NCBI RefSeq assembly: GCF_002993365.1 | Contig: NZ_PVNP01000047.1 | Location: 1 to 64,000, forward strand | DNA length: 64,000 bases | Source of the DNA: Marisediminitalea alba | Lineage (GTDB): Bacteria; Pseudomonadota; Gammaproteobacteria; Enterobacterales; Alteromonadaceae | Direction: 5' to 3' | In this document: piece after piece, positions 29,329 to 38,962 of the stretch | Position numbering within the stretch: position 1 is the stretch's first letter | Layout: each line of letters begins with the position of its first letter | Made by a program: the position numbers and the translations under genes | The notes under the pieces: generated by a model | The model's database searches: none | Seen by the model: the letters and a program-made list of their open reading frames with translations, nothing else | Told to the model about the DNA's origin: nothing

Positions 29329-29891
29329 ACGTTCCACCGGTAACTGCTGAAGGTTATGGCTTCACCGCCGGGCGTGGTTACGGTTATGACAATCCGCTTT
29401 ACGTTGCCAATAACCGTGCCGCTACCACCGGCATCGTCATTGACGCCGTCTTCGTTATCATCATAGTAAACCTGAACGGCGACAGAGAAACCGGTATACA
29501 GACTCTCGCCATTGTAAAGCACTGGCAGGCCCTGGGCCGACAATATAGTCGCCCCGGATTCATTCAGGCCATTGTAATCATCAATATCATCAAACTGAGC
29601 GCGACCTTCGCCGGCATCGGGGCCGAGATTTCCCGAAGTCGTACAGGGTATAGATTCATTGCAGCGCTCGCCGGTGCTGCTGTTAGCCAGGTTGTTATCG
29701 AACGCGCGGGCATTAATTTCGCTCATCAGCGATTGCGCCAACTCGCTGGCCCGTACCTGCCAGATGGGCTCCACACTGAGCCGCGACTGCGGGCCAATCA
29801 AACCAATGATCACCATCATAATGATGGAAAACACAGTAATACCAATAATCAGTTCAACGAGGGTAAACCCTTTTACCACTTTAACAGGCAT
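29325..29891 (-). CDS. mshD: MSHA minor pilin MshD
   Basis: About 188 residues. Short basic leader MPVKVVKG then FTLVELIIGITVFSIIMMVIIG, a class IVa prepilin signature with cleavage after Gly. The C-terminal domain has a DNEDGVNDDAGGSG loop typical of MshD. The ATG at 29891 has GAGGG upstream and overlaps mshC by 11 bp; a longer frame to 29936 would place an improbable 23-residue leader before the cleavage site. Confidence 0.9.
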   Translation of the reverse strand: MPVKVVKGFTLVELIIGITVFSIIMMVIIGLIGPQSRLSVEPIWQVRASELAQSLMSEINARAFDNNLANSSTGERCNESIPCTTSGNLGPDAGEGRAQFDDIDDYNGLNESGATILSAQGLPVLYNGESLYTGFSVAVQVYYDDNEDGVNDDAGGSGTVIGNVKRIVITVTTPGGEAITFSSYRWNV

Positions 29892-30423
29892 GGATGTAGC
29901 CCTCGCTTTCAATACAAACATCCACGCTTGACTCACCAGTGATAGTTACCCGGCACGGCGTTCCCGTACCACAGTTAGCTGCATTGTTCAGCGGCCTGCC
30001 CAGCGCATCAAACCCGATATAACTGAAGTTAATCAGCGCACCATCGGCACTGGATAAACTCAGTCCTTCATCGGTAAGCTCGGTGCCCACGGTGGCCAGA
30101 AAAGCCGGTGCATCACTGGCTATGCCGCTACCGCACGTAGCACTGCCGTTACCGGGTGCATAATCGAGAGATGGTGGTCCGTACGCGCTACTGGCGCCGT
30201 ACTGAAAGTTGAGCCGGAAGCAAAACCCGTCACGGGTATCCTGCATGGCTCTGATTTGCATATTACGGAGGGCGGACACGAGGCGGTCCTGATAGGCATA
30301 TTCAACATAGCCCTGGCGGCTTTGAAGTCGGGTGCCGGCCACAACGGCCAGCACGCCGATTAAGGTAATGACTGTGATTAACTCAACAAGACTAAAGCCC
30401 GCGCTACAACGAATTCCTGCCAT
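29881..30423 (-). CDS. mshC: MSHA minor pilin MshC
   Basis: 180 residues, leader MAGIRCSAG then FSLVELITVITLIGVLAVVAGTRL, a GspH/FimT-like pseudopilin pattern. Four or more cysteines in the C-terminal part may form disulphides (CFRL, ATCGSG, ANCGTGTPC). Lies directly after mshA (38 bp) and overlaps mshD. Family role: minor pilin required for MSHA assembly. Confidence 0.9.
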   Translation of the reverse strand: MAGIRCSAGFSLVELITVITLIGVLAVVAGTRLQSRQGYVEYAYQDRLVSALRNMQIRAMQDTRDGFCFRLNFQYGASSAYGPPSLDYAPGNGSATCGSGIASDAPAFLATVGTELTDEGLSLSSADGALINFSYIGFDALGRPLNNAANCGTGTPCRVTITGESSVDVCIESEGYIHAC

Positions 30424-30460
30424 AGCACAACCTTATTAAATCTAACTATTAAAAAGAGTA

Positions 30461-30970
30461 TTAACAACCATCAGATTGAACAGTAATTGTTGGTGACTCA
30501 CCTTCTGCTGTAGGCTCGATATATAAAACCTGGCAGGCATTATCCGTGTCGGCATCATATGTAACGCCGTTAGGAGTAAATGCATTTGTACCCAATGCAG
30601 GATTTCCGGTCTGACCATCGCCCACAAGTAAAGTCCAATCGGCAGCGGCGATTTCAACCCAGGCATTTGCCGACGCTGAAGTCATAAGTTCTGCATCAGG
30701 ATAACCAAAATCCGTCTCGACGGTAGTGGAGCCTATTTCTACCTGAGTAGTGCTGTCGTTGGCATTCGCATTTCCTTGCTCACCAGCAATGGATGATTTC
30801 GCATAGACTAAATTAGAGCCACCTTGTAACGCAGCTTTAAGACCCTGAAGGGTTGATGCCCGAGCATCGCCCTGGAAGTCAATAAACCGCGGTGCGGCTG
30901 TTACAGCTAAAATGCCTAGGATCACGATCACGACGATCAGTTCGATTAAAGTAAAACCACGCTGTTGCAT
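30461..30970 (-). CDS. mshA: MSHA major pilin MshA
   Basis: About 169 residues. A minimal leader MQQRG precedes mature FTLIELIVVIVILGILAVTAAPRFIDFQ with Glu5, the class IVa pilin helix. The C-terminal pair NACQVLYIEP...QSDGC forms the expected D-region disulphide. The ATG at 30970 has a strong AGGGG Shine-Dalgarno; the longer frame to 30985 is not preferred. A perfect inverted repeat sits upstream, between mshB and mshA. As the main subunit it should be made in excess over its neighbours. Confidence 0.95.
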   Translation of the reverse strand: MQQRGFTLIELIVVIVILGILAVTAAPRFIDFQGDARASTLQGLKAALQGGSNLVYAKSSIAGEQGNANANDSTTQVEIGSTTVETDFGYPDAELMTSASANAWVEIAAADWTLLVGDGQTGNPALGTNAFTPNGVTYDADTDNACQVLYIEPTAEGESPTITVQSDGC

Positions 30971-31021
30971 GTTAATTCCCCTCAAAACAAGTTTTTCTAT
31001 TATTCACTATTTTTCAATCGA

Positions 31022-31039
31022 GTACAGTGTTTACTGTAC
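31022..31039. repeat. Inverted repeat between mshB and mshA
   Basis: GTACAGT - GTTT - ACTGTAC: a perfect 7-bp stem with a 4-base loop, 52 bp before the mshA ATG and touching the mshB stop codon. It may be a 5' stabilising hairpin for processed mshA mRNA or a regulator site; no T-run makes it a terminator. Confidence 0.6.
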
Positions 31040-31683
31040 TAATTAGACGAATTGTTAGTATTGTTGCTAAAGACTACCACCTGACCGATTCTGGGATCGT
31101 ATATAAATCCATCCCCAACAGTGTCATCGGTTGGCGCATTCTGTAAATTCCGCACTGATTTACTCAAATAATAAAAGCACAGGTCATTACCGCCGGAGCC
31201 TGTCCCATTACTGAAGTTAGTAAAATAACGGAAACTGTCAAATGGCCGGTTTGCCCAGTTAGACGTAATAGTTGGTGCGCTCTGCATAATCAGATTAAAA
31301 ATACTTTCGCAGTCCAGCGCTGACATGGCATCGTCTTCGGTGCTGTTATCGTTGTTCAGTTGCCCGGTGGGATAGCCGGTATTACGGTCGACACCAACAA
31401 TAATACCGTCGATGGTGACAAACGACAGATTGGCGCCCTGATTATCCCGCGGTCGGGCCTCAAGCTCCCACTCCGCCCTGACCAGGCCAACACCAGTCGC
31501 GAACCCACCGGAAACCGCCTCAATAGTGGCATCTTCGGCCTGTTCGGTAACATCCAGGAAACGCGGAATAGCCACTGCTGCCAGTAACCCCAGTAAGACC
31601 ACTACAATAGTGAGCTCAATGAGGGTAAAACCTTTTACACCCGCGATCTGCGAACCCGCGTTGTGACGTTTACAATTTGTCAT
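31039..31683 (-). CDS. mshB: MSHA minor pilin MshB
   Basis: About 214 residues. Leader ends IAGVKG, mature FTLIELTIVVVLLGLLAAVAIPRFLDVTEQAE, close to MshA over the helix. ATG at 31683 has AGGAG at good spacing; the frame to 31713 is longer but lacks support. It sits directly before mshA and after mshF, the order seen in other MSHA loci. Confidence 0.92.
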   Translation of the reverse strand: MTNCKRHNAGSQIAGVKGFTLIELTIVVVLLGLLAAVAIPRFLDVTEQAEDATIEAVSGGFATGVGLVRAEWELEARPRDNQGANLSFVTIDGIIVGVDRNTGYPTGQLNNDNSTEDDAMSALDCESIFNLIMQSAPTITSNWANRPFDSFRYFTNFSNGTGSGGNDLCFYYLSKSVRNLQNAPTDDTVGDGFIYDPRIGQVVVFSNNTNNSSN

Positions 31684-31716
31684 AGATAACTCCTGAACTC
31701 CCAATTTATTCACGAA

Positions 31717-32232
31717 CTAGTCATTCCCTGATTGTTGAACAATACCCGTATAAATACTGTAGTCGAAATAGGGCCCGGTACTCACCCGGTAGCGACACCG
31801 TGCATTTGGTGTTTGCTCCCCTTCATTATCACTGGCGTAGTAATCACCCAGTACCCGAAATCCTTCAACCCGGGTTGGCGTATTCAGTAATTGCTCCCAG
31901 AGCTGCAAACAACTCTCTGAGCTTGGCTCGACTTTGGGCCAGCCAAAGTGAGCCATTCTGACCGGCCGGCGGCCGACTTCCTTACCTTCGTTGTCGTAAT
32001 GCACCAGCATAATCATTTCCGGACGACCTTCTGCCTGCCACTGCCAGTGAGCATTGGTTGCGCTGGTCGCAAACTGACGGGCGTAGCCCCGCATGATTTC
32101 TGCTTCCACGTCTGGTTCACTGTCGTACACATAAATAATCGCGGTGGCCATCAAAATGGTAAACACAACGACGACCGCCAGGTTGACCAGCACCTTATTA
32201 AGGTTATGTTCGGCAACGTCTTTTGATTTCAA
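31717..32232 (-). CDS. mshF: MSHA biogenesis protein MshF
   Basis: 171 residues with one N-terminal TM helix (VLVNLAVVVVFTILMATAIIYV) and a periplasmic domain ending in a Cys-containing region (ARCRYRVSTGPYFDYSIYTG). Start is a TTG at 32232 backed by AAGGGG. It lies between mshG and mshB as expected. Molecular role is unknown; assembly factor by synteny. Confidence 0.88.
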   Translation of the reverse strand: MKSKDVAEHNLNKVLVNLAVVVVFTILMATAIIYVYDSEPDVEAEIMRGYARQFATSATNAHWQWQAEGRPEMIMLVHYDNEGKEVGRRPVRMAHFGWPKVEPSSESCLQLWEQLLNTPTRVEGFRVLGDYYASDNEGEQTPNARCRYRVSTGPYFDYSIYTGIVQQSGND

Positions 32233-32237
32233 GCTTA

Positions 32238-33458
32238 TTACCCCTTAATCGCACTCATCATGTCCCACATCGGGGTAAAGATACCCAATGCCAACACCAG
32301 TACCATACCTGCCACAATACCAATCAATACCGGCTCTATTTTGGCCGTCAGGCTATTGAGGTCATAGTCGACTTCACGTTCGTAAAAGTCTGCCACCTCA
32401 GCTAGTAGTTCATCTACCCGACCAGTTTCTTCACCCACATTAACCATTTGCAGCACCATGGGAGTAAACAGGCCGCTTGCCTGAGTCACCCTCGACAGGT
32501 TTTCGCCCTTCTCAATGCTCTGGCGCATATCAATAATCTTGGTTTCCATAAAGCGGTTGCCCACCGCTTCTGCCACCAGATTGAGCGCCGTGGTTAACGG
32601 TAAACCGGCTTGCAGCATCATCGAGAAACTGCGACAAAAACGGGCGAGCAGCGAGCGCTCTATGACTTTACCAATAATCGGCAGCTTCAGTTTCTTGCGG
32701 CTCCAGGTCAGGTTTCCATCCGGCGTTTGTAAGTAGTTACGTACACCAAGAACTATAGCAATTAAGGCACCAATTAATATGTACCACTGATTTATAAAAA
32801 AGTCAGACATGCCTAACAGGAAGCGGGTCATCACCGGCAATTCGGCGCCAAACTTATTAAACATATCGGCGAATTTCGGGATAACAAAAATGTTCATAAT
32901 GATGAGCGCCGCCACCAGTGCGAACACTACAAAAATCGGATAGCGGGTTGCCGCTTTAATCTGGCGACGGGTTTCCTGCTCACGTTCAAGGTAACCGGCT
33001 AACTGCAAAAATGCCTCATCCAAACGACCGGTATTCTCACCCACGTGCACCACGCTAACGTATAACCGGTCGAAGATTTCGCTGTGCTGGTGCATGGCTG
33101 AAGACAGCGTGCGCCCTCTTTCCAACAGGCTGATGATATCGGTCAGGGCTATTTTAAGGCGCAACGACGATGACGATTCGGCCAGACTGCTTACCGCTCG
33201 CAGAATCGGAATACCGGCATGAGTGAGGGAATACATCTGACGAGACAAAATCACCAGCTCATCAAGACTCACCTTAGGGGTAAGGAAATTAACCTTTACC
33301 TCGCTCTGTGTCGCCCCGCCTTCTACCGGATTAATAGAAATAGGTGTAATGCTGCGCGCCAGCAACATTTTAGCCGCTGCGTTAGCGTCAAGCGCATCAA
33401 GCATGCCGCTTTTCATTTCGCCACCAGGCTCACGGCCGGTATAGCTGAACCTAGGCAT
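32238..33458 (-). CDS. mshG: MSHA inner-membrane platform protein MshG
   Basis: 406 residues of the GspF/PilC family: two duplicated cytosolic helical domains and three TM helices (FVVFALVAALIIMNIFVIP; YILIGALIAIVLGV; IGIVAGMVLVLALGIF). Conserved MYSLTHAGIPILRA and FSMMLQAGLPLTTALNLVAEAVGN blocks are seen. It couples the ATPase MshE to pilin polymerisation. Overlaps mshE by 8 bp. Confidence 0.95.
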   Translation of the reverse strand: MPRFSYTGREPGGEMKSGMLDALDANAAAKMLLARSITPISINPVEGGATQSEVKVNFLTPKVSLDELVILSRQMYSLTHAGIPILRAVSSLAESSSSLRLKIALTDIISLLERGRTLSSAMHQHSEIFDRLYVSVVHVGENTGRLDEAFLQLAGYLEREQETRRQIKAATRYPIFVVFALVAALIIMNIFVIPKFADMFNKFGAELPVMTRFLLGMSDFFINQWYILIGALIAIVLGVRNYLQTPDGNLTWSRKKLKLPIIGKVIERSLLARFCRSFSMMLQAGLPLTTALNLVAEAVGNRFMETKIIDMRQSIEKGENLSRVTQASGLFTPMVLQMVNVGEETGRVDELLAEVADFYEREVDYDLNSLTAKIEPVLIGIVAGMVLVLALGIFTPMWDMMSAIKG

Positions 33459-35244
33459 CCGGTAAGTCCTCCAGACTCAGGCCGCCTGTATTGCCATTAT
33501 TGCCAGAATCGCGCTTTGTGGATTGCTCATCCTGCTCTTGGCTTTGCGGGAGCTCGGCAACCATTTCCACCAGTTTCAGTACCTCTTCTACCGTTGTCTG
33601 GCCCATTTTGGCATAGGTCAGCGCAACGTGAGACAGCGGCTTATATCCCGGACTGCGTAAGGCATGCTCACCAAAGGCAACAGTGTCACCGGCTTTTAAT
33701 GCATTCATCATCGGATCGGTCAGTTCGAGCAGTTCAAACACGCCCATCCGGCCGCGATAACCGGTATGGTTACACTTCTGACATCCCTTGCCCCGTTTAA
33801 AGGTAACGTTATCCAGGTTGTTATCAATATGCCCGAGCCAGAACAGCTCATCGTGTGAAGGTTGATGCTCTACTTCGCAATTATCGCAAATCCGCCGCAC
33901 CAGACGCTGGGCAATGATACCTCGCAATGAACTGGCAACAAGGTAGCCTGCAGCGCCCATATCGAGCAAACGAATAGCGCTGGATACGGCATCGTTGGTG
34001 TGTAGCGTGGATAATACCAGGTGACCGGTTAACGCACCGCGCAATCCAATTTCCACGGTTTCCTGATCCCGCATCTCACCCACCATGATGATATCCGGGT
34101 CCTGACGCAAGGTGGTCCGCAGTACGCTAGAGAAACTAAGTCCGATACGGCTGTTTACCTGTACCTGATTAATGCGCGGCAAACGGTATTCAACCGGGTC
34201 TTCAACGGTAATAATTTTGCGCTGCGGCTGGTTTAATTCACTCAGGGCACCATACAGCGTGGTGGTTTTACCGGAACCGGTCGGCCCTGTTACCAGGATC
34301 ATGCCGTGAGGCCGTTTCAGTAATACCCGTAAACGGTCGAGTAATGGCCTGGGCATGCCGGTTTCATCCAGGGTTAATACGCCGGCTGACTGATCCAGCA
34401 AACGCATAACCACTGCTTCACCGGTTTGTACCGGCATAGTTGATAAACGCACATCCACCCGGTGACCTTTTACGCGGACCTGGGTACGGCCATCCTGCGG
34501 CAAACGCTTTTCTGAAATATCCAGACCCGCCATCAGTTTAAGGCGTAATACCAGCGCTGCGGCAATGTTATTTTCCGGAATAACAGTTTCCTGCAATACC
34601 CCGTCTACCCGCTGCCGGATGCGTAATTGCTGCTCATCTGGCTCGATATGGATATCCGAGGCCTTGGCCTGTACCGCATCCTCAAAGATCGACTGCAGCA
34701 GGCGGGCAACGGCAGTATCCTGCTCGTCCTCTAGCCCGGCGGTAAGCTCAAACTCCTGCTCATCGCGGTACTCATTGGCCAGCTGTTGGGCAAAAGAGGC
34801 AATTTCATCGGTGCGCCGGTAGAAACTGTCGTAAGCGCCAAACAACTGCTGTTCACTTACTACGGCCACTTCAATGGGCTTGGGCAGGATCTCGCCAAGG
34901 TTATCCACGGCGGTGAGGTCGGCCGGATCGCTCATTCCCACCAGTAACTTATCGCCACGGTCTTCCAGCACCAGTGCCCGGTAACGACGGGCCTGCACTT
35001 CCGGCAGCAGTTTGACCGCAGCCGGATTAACATTAAAGTGATCAATGTCGATCAGTGGCACATTTAAGTGGGTGGAGAGCAGTTCCAGCAACTGCTTTTC
35101 GGTAACCAGTTCCATGGCTATCAAAGTGGCGCCGAGCTTGCGGCCGGTCTGGCGTTGTTCAGCCAGCGCCGACATCAGTTGAGGCTCGTCTATCAGCCCC
35201 TGCTGAACCAGCAGATCACCCAGCCTGACTTTTACACCACTCAT
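33451..35244 (-). CDS. mshE: MSHA extension ATPase MshE
   Basis: 597 residues of the GspE/PilB secretion-ATPase family. The N-terminal MshEN domain (RLGDLLVQQGLI...LMSALAEQ, then KLGATLIAMELV) carries the two-repeat c-di-GMP-binding pattern known for Vibrio cholerae MshE. Walker A GPTGSGKT is at 320-327, Walker B-like DPDIIMVGE at 382-390, and a zinc tetracysteine at C453/C456/C488/C491. Pilus extension is therefore expected to respond to c-di-GMP. ATGA overlap with mshN. The C-terminal tail (about 30 residues) is low-complexity. Confidence 0.96.
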   Translation of the reverse strand: MSGVKVRLGDLLVQQGLIDEPQLMSALAEQRQTGRKLGATLIAMELVTEKQLLELLSTHLNVPLIDIDHFNVNPAAVKLLPEVQARRYRALVLEDRGDKLLVGMSDPADLTAVDNLGEILPKPIEVAVVSEQQLFGAYDSFYRRTDEIASFAQQLANEYRDEQEFELTAGLEDEQDTAVARLLQSIFEDAVQAKASDIHIEPDEQQLRIRQRVDGVLQETVIPENNIAAALVLRLKLMAGLDISEKRLPQDGRTQVRVKGHRVDVRLSTMPVQTGEAVVMRLLDQSAGVLTLDETGMPRPLLDRLRVLLKRPHGMILVTGPTGSGKTTTLYGALSELNQPQRKIITVEDPVEYRLPRINQVQVNSRIGLSFSSVLRTTLRQDPDIIMVGEMRDQETVEIGLRGALTGHLVLSTLHTNDAVSSAIRLLDMGAAGYLVASSLRGIIAQRLVRRICDNCEVEHQPSHDELFWLGHIDNNLDNVTFKRGKGCQKCNHTGYRGRMGVFELLELTDPMMNALKAGDTVAFGEHALRSPGYKPLSHVALTYAKMGQTTVEEVLKLVEMVAELPQSQEQDEQSTKRDSGNNGNTGGLSLEDLPDA

Positions 35245-36356
35245 GATGAAACTCCTGTCAGATTAGTTAAGCGCTGGCGAATAAATTGTTCTATACCGTC
35301 CTCGAGCTGCCTTAGTGACAACGCTTCCCGATAGCTGCTTAGCGCGAGGGCTGTGTAACCCTGTTTGTCGGCAACCACCGCCTGACCGAGCCACCATTTA
35401 GCGGTCTGACTATCAAGCACAACCAGTTGTGCGTAGTCCTGCAGCGCGTCATCGAGCAGGCCGAGCTTTTGCGCCAGCGATGCCCGGTAGCCTAACAGTT
35501 CAATAGATGGCTGGGTGTAGTCGTTAACGTCCTGCAGCGTGTAATAAGCCAGCTTGGTCTCGTTTTGCTGCACCAGCAAGCGCGCATACATTAGTCTGAC
35601 ACTACTGTCGGCGGGCATATCCGCCACGGTTTGTTGCAGTAACTGCTGGGCGTCGGTGGTGCGGCCAGCACTGAAATACAGGGCGGCCAGACGTTTACGG
35701 GCGGCCACATTATCAGGTTGCTGGCGGATCAGCGTACGTAACAACTGCACAGCCATTGGTGTATCGTTCTGGCTCAGAGCCTGACGGATTTGCGCTTTAA
35801 GGGCTTCTTCCGGATTCGCGGCACTGGGCTTAATCACCGGCTCAGCGGGCGCTTTATCAGGCTCGGGGGCTGCTGTTAGGGAAGGTTCTGATACAGATGC
35901 GTTGCCACCTGAATACGCAGCCACTCTCTCCAGCGCACTGGGTTGAGGATCACCGGCAGAGGACTCGGTGCGTTTAGGTTGCGCATTGATATCGACCGGA
36001 CCATCCATTACGCCCATGGTATTTTGCGGCTTTGTAATTGGTGAAGCTGTAATCTGTCTGGGTTCTTCAGGCTCAGCCGTTTGTGGTTCCGGCTCTTCAG
36101 GCGCTATTGCCCGGGCGGCCACGGCATCAGGTACAATCTGGTTAATCGGCCCTACTGAGGGGCTTTGTGACAGATTATCCTCGTTGGCAACCGGCCATAA
36201 GTAAACGGCGCCAATAGCTATTACGCCAAGCAGCAGAATGACAGCAATGCGCAACACTGACGAGGACTTTTTAGCAGGCGGCTGATAGTTAGCCGGCGTA
36301 GCCTGACTGGCTTCCCGGTTCTCTAAGTCTTTCAGCATTTTATTGACTACACTCAC
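35241..36356 (-). CDS. mshN: MSHA biogenesis TPR protein MshN
   Basis: About 371 residues. A short cytosolic start (VSVVNKMLKDLENR), one TM helix (VLRIAVILLLGVIAIGAVYLW), a Pro/Glu/Ala-rich linker and a C-terminal set of TPR repeats (ALKAQIRQALSQNDTPMAVQLLRTL...). GTG at 36356 overlaps the mshM stop (GTGA) and gives the family N-terminus; the longer frame to 36428 would run inside mshM. Likely periplasmic alignment/assembly factor. Confidence 0.88.
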   Translation of the reverse strand: MSVVNKMLKDLENREASQATPANYQPPAKKSSSVLRIAVILLLGVIAIGAVYLWPVANEDNLSQSPSVGPINQIVPDAVAARAIAPEEPEPQTAEPEEPRQITASPITKPQNTMGVMDGPVDINAQPKRTESSAGDPQPSALERVAAYSGGNASVSEPSLTAAPEPDKAPAEPVIKPSAANPEEALKAQIRQALSQNDTPMAVQLLRTLIRQQPDNVAARKRLAALYFSAGRTTDAQQLLQQTVADMPADSSVRLMYARLLVQQNETKLAYYTLQDVNDYTQPSIELLGYRASLAQKLGLLDDALQDYAQLVVLDSQTAKWWLGQAVVADKQGYTALALSSYREALSLRQLEDGIEQFIRQRLTNLTGVSS

Positions 36357-37276
36357 AGTGTCGCCCTCATGTTCCATATCCCTGCAATCATCGCAATCAC
36401 TACTACTGTGGTCGCTAATAGCAACCATTTACTCTGGGGGTTAAACCACCACTTACTGCTCACCGTTTGCGCTGCTTCTGTATCGGCAGATGCCGCAGCG
36501 ATGTGCTCCGGTTCTACGGCAGACTTGCCTTCGCCATAAGCCAGCATTAACGCTTTATGGGCCAGCACATTCACTACCCGTGGCGTGCCGGCACTCGCGC
36601 GGTAGAGTAACTCACAGCACTGACGATTAAATAAATCGGTGCCATGATATCCAGCCACATTGACCCGGTGCCTGACGTACTGATACACCTGATCGGGATC
36701 CATAAGCGCCAGGCTGTAACTAAAGGTAATTCGCTGCCGTAACTGGCGTAACTCCGGCAAGGCCAGCTTTTCGTCCAGCTCCGGCTGCCCGAATAACACA
36801 ACCTGAAGTAACTTGCGCGACTCAGTCTCCAGATTGGTCATCAACCGTAACGCTTCAATACTTTCTGTGGGCAACGCCTGGGCCTCATCAATAATCAGCA
36901 CCGCGCTTTTCTGCTGCTGATGAATGGCAATCAAACGTTCCTGAATCTTTTGCGTGAACGCCTGCTGATCGCAGTCGCTGCCCAGCTCCACGCCTAACTC
37001 ATTGGCCACCGCACGCCGTAACTCGGTGGGTGACAGCATCGGGTTTGGCACGTAGGCAGCCACAAAATAATCCGGTAACTCATTTAGCAACTTTCGGCAA
37101 ATCAGCGTTTTACCGGTACCCACTTCGCCGGTAACCTTGATAAAGCCCTCACCGGTTTTCAGTGCCGTCAGCAATACCTGCATGGCCTCATTGTGGCTCG
37201 GCAAACCGAAAAAATAGCTGGTATTCGGGGTCAGCGTAAAAGGCAGTTCACGGATACCAAAGTGATACAGGTACAT
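36353..37276 (-). CDS. mshM: MSHA biogenesis AAA ATPase MshM
   Basis: 307 residues, ExeA/GspA-like. Walker A GEVGTGKT at 50-57, Walker B LIIDEAQALP near 130, and one TM helix near the C-terminus (WLLLATTVVVIAMIAGIW). Proteins of this group help secretin assembly through peptidoglycan contacts or ATP hydrolysis. It follows mshL with 2 bp between stop and start and overlaps mshN by four bases. Confidence 0.93.
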   Translation of the reverse strand: MYLYHFGIRELPFTLTPNTSYFFGLPSHNEAMQVLLTALKTGEGFIKVTGEVGTGKTLICRKLLNELPDYFVAAYVPNPMLSPTELRRAVANELGVELGSDCDQQAFTQKIQERLIAIHQQQKSAVLIIDEAQALPTESIEALRLMTNLETESRKLLQVVLFGQPELDEKLALPELRQLRQRITFSYSLALMDPDQVYQYVRHRVNVAGYHGTDLFNRQCCELLYRASAGTPRVVNVLAHKALMLAYGEGKSAVEPEHIAAASADTEAAQTVSSKWWFNPQSKWLLLATTVVVIAMIAGIWNMRATL

Positions 37277-37278
37277 AA

Positions 37279-38961
37279 TTAGTCTACGTACAACCAGTCG
37301 GCCATTTTTTCACGGCTTAATTCAATTTGTTCCGCCCAGGTCCCACTGCCAATAACCGTGGGTTTAAGCAGGATAATCAGCTCTTTCTTGGTCTCACGCT
37401 GGCTTTTGTTAGTAAACAATTCGCCCAGTAGCGGAATATCACCAAGCAGCGGCGTTTTTGATTCTGAATCAGTCAGGCTGGTTTGCATCAGGCCACCAAT
37501 AACAACAATTTCGCCCGACGCTGCTTTAATGATGGTGTCAGACTCACGTATGGTACTTTGCGCCAGCGGCAGGACAATTTGCTCCTGGTTCAGGCTTACT
37601 ACTTTTTCCTGCTCCTGGGTTTCGATAACGGAAGGGTGAACGTGCAGCAACACTGAGCCGTTTTCATCTATTTGCGGCGTTACATCCAAGGCGATCCCGG
37701 AAAAGAACGGGGTAAGTTCGATATTAGGGACAACCGATGTGGTGGTGGAGGTGATGGTGTTCTGACTCGACACATCCGTTACGAAATACTCATCGTCACC
37801 CACTTTAATCACCGCTTTTTGGTTATTAATCGCGGTGACTCTGGGACTGGACAACACCTGCACATTTCCCTGCGTAGACAGCAGTGAAATAACCCCGGAG
37901 AAATCCTGGTTAAGGAACGATAAGCTGGTAACGCCACCCAGCGAGGCTGAAATTTCATTACCAATGGTGGCCGCGGTATTACTGAAGGTAAAGTCGGTGC
38001 TGCCAACGTTTGCCACTACCTCAGACCAATTAATGCCCTGCTGGTAGCCGTCATCGAGAGCCACTTCAAGAATTCTGGCTTCCAGAATCACCTGGCGCTG
38101 CAGGCTTGCCTCGGAGGTTTTCAGGAAACGTTTAATATCACGGATCTCATCCGGCATAGCTCGAATGGTAACCAGGCCCGCTTGTGGGGTAACAAATACC
38201 GCACGGCCGCCTTCGGTACCAATCATCGACTCCAGTGACGCTCTCAGATCGGTCCAGAAATCGGTCTCTGTACGGGTTGAAATAGAGGTGCCATTAATAT
38301 TGTTTCCAAACTGGTTACCCAGATTGTTACTGTTGGCCGAATTACCGCTGAAATTGTTAAAATTGCTATTAGAATTTCCGTTACCGTTGTTATCGGCCTG
38401 GGAAACGCCGCCAGAGATAATGCTGGTTTGTGTCGAGCCGTCCCGCTTCATCAGCAGGTAATTTACGGCCAGTGTTTCAGTGCGCATGCCGGCGGGCAGC
38501 ACTCTGAACACATTACTCTTGCGACTGATATCAAAGCCGTAAAGGTCGCCCAACAGCTCCATCACCTGCTCCATGGAGACCTGTTTTAAGCTCAGGGAAA
38601 TTTCACCGCTGACGTCGGGGTGAATAGCCACGCTGTAGGGCGTATCTGCCACCAGGCCGGTAAAAAAGGCTTTGACGCCTACGCCATCGGCTTCGATGTC
38701 GTACTTTTCCGGGCCGAATAACGAGGGGCGCTCACCGGTGGTTGCCACATCGCCAAGTAAATTGGTCACACTGTCCGGCACGTCCTGCAATGAATCCGGT
38801 GACGCTTTGGTCTTTTTCTGCGCGGCTTGTTCATGTGCAATTTGTTCAGCCAGTTGCTGTTTTAATGATTGTTCTACCACGGATTCTTCGGGTGTCGACT
38901 GACAGCCCGCCAGTGCCATAGCGAGAGCGATGTATATCAAACGTTTAGTCATGCTACTCAT
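37279..38961 (-). CDS. mshL: MSHA outer-membrane secretin MshL (lipoprotein)
   Basis: About 560 residues. A lipobox LAMALAGC predicts an acylated N-terminus. An N-terminal STN-type domain (SGEISLSLKQVSMEQVMELLGDLYGFDISRK) precedes secretin N1 and the C-terminal secretin domain (VQVLSSPRVTAINNQKAVIKVGDDEYFVT ... IGGLMQTSLTDSESKTPLLGDIPLLGELF). An Asn/Gly/Ser-rich insertion lies around residues 200-240. The ATG at 38961 is chosen; ATGs at 38982 and 38952 are alternatives. It forms the pilus exit channel. Confidence 0.94.
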   Translation of the reverse strand: MSSMTKRLIYIALAMALAGCQSTPEESVVEQSLKQQLAEQIAHEQAAQKKTKASPDSLQDVPDSVTNLLGDVATTGERPSLFGPEKYDIEADGVGVKAFFTGLVADTPYSVAIHPDVSGEISLSLKQVSMEQVMELLGDLYGFDISRKSNVFRVLPAGMRTETLAVNYLLMKRDGSTQTSIISGGVSQADNNGNGNSNSNFNNFSGNSANSNNLGNQFGNNINGTSISTRTETDFWTDLRASLESMIGTEGGRAVFVTPQAGLVTIRAMPDEIRDIKRFLKTSEASLQRQVILEARILEVALDDGYQQGINWSEVVANVGSTDFTFSNTAATIGNEISASLGGVTSLSFLNQDFSGVISLLSTQGNVQVLSSPRVTAINNQKAVIKVGDDEYFVTDVSSQNTITSTTTSVVPNIELTPFFSGIALDVTPQIDENGSVLLHVHPSVIETQEQEKVVSLNQEQIVLPLAQSTIRESDTIIKAASGEIVVIGGLMQTSLTDSESKTPLLGDIPLLGELFTNKSQRETKKELIILLKPTVIGSGTWAEQIELSREKMADWLYVD

Positions 38962-38962
38962 T

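Noticed and set aside
33219..33800. 193-residue plus-strand frame
   Set aside because: Antisense to the mshG/mshE junction; no recognisable protein.
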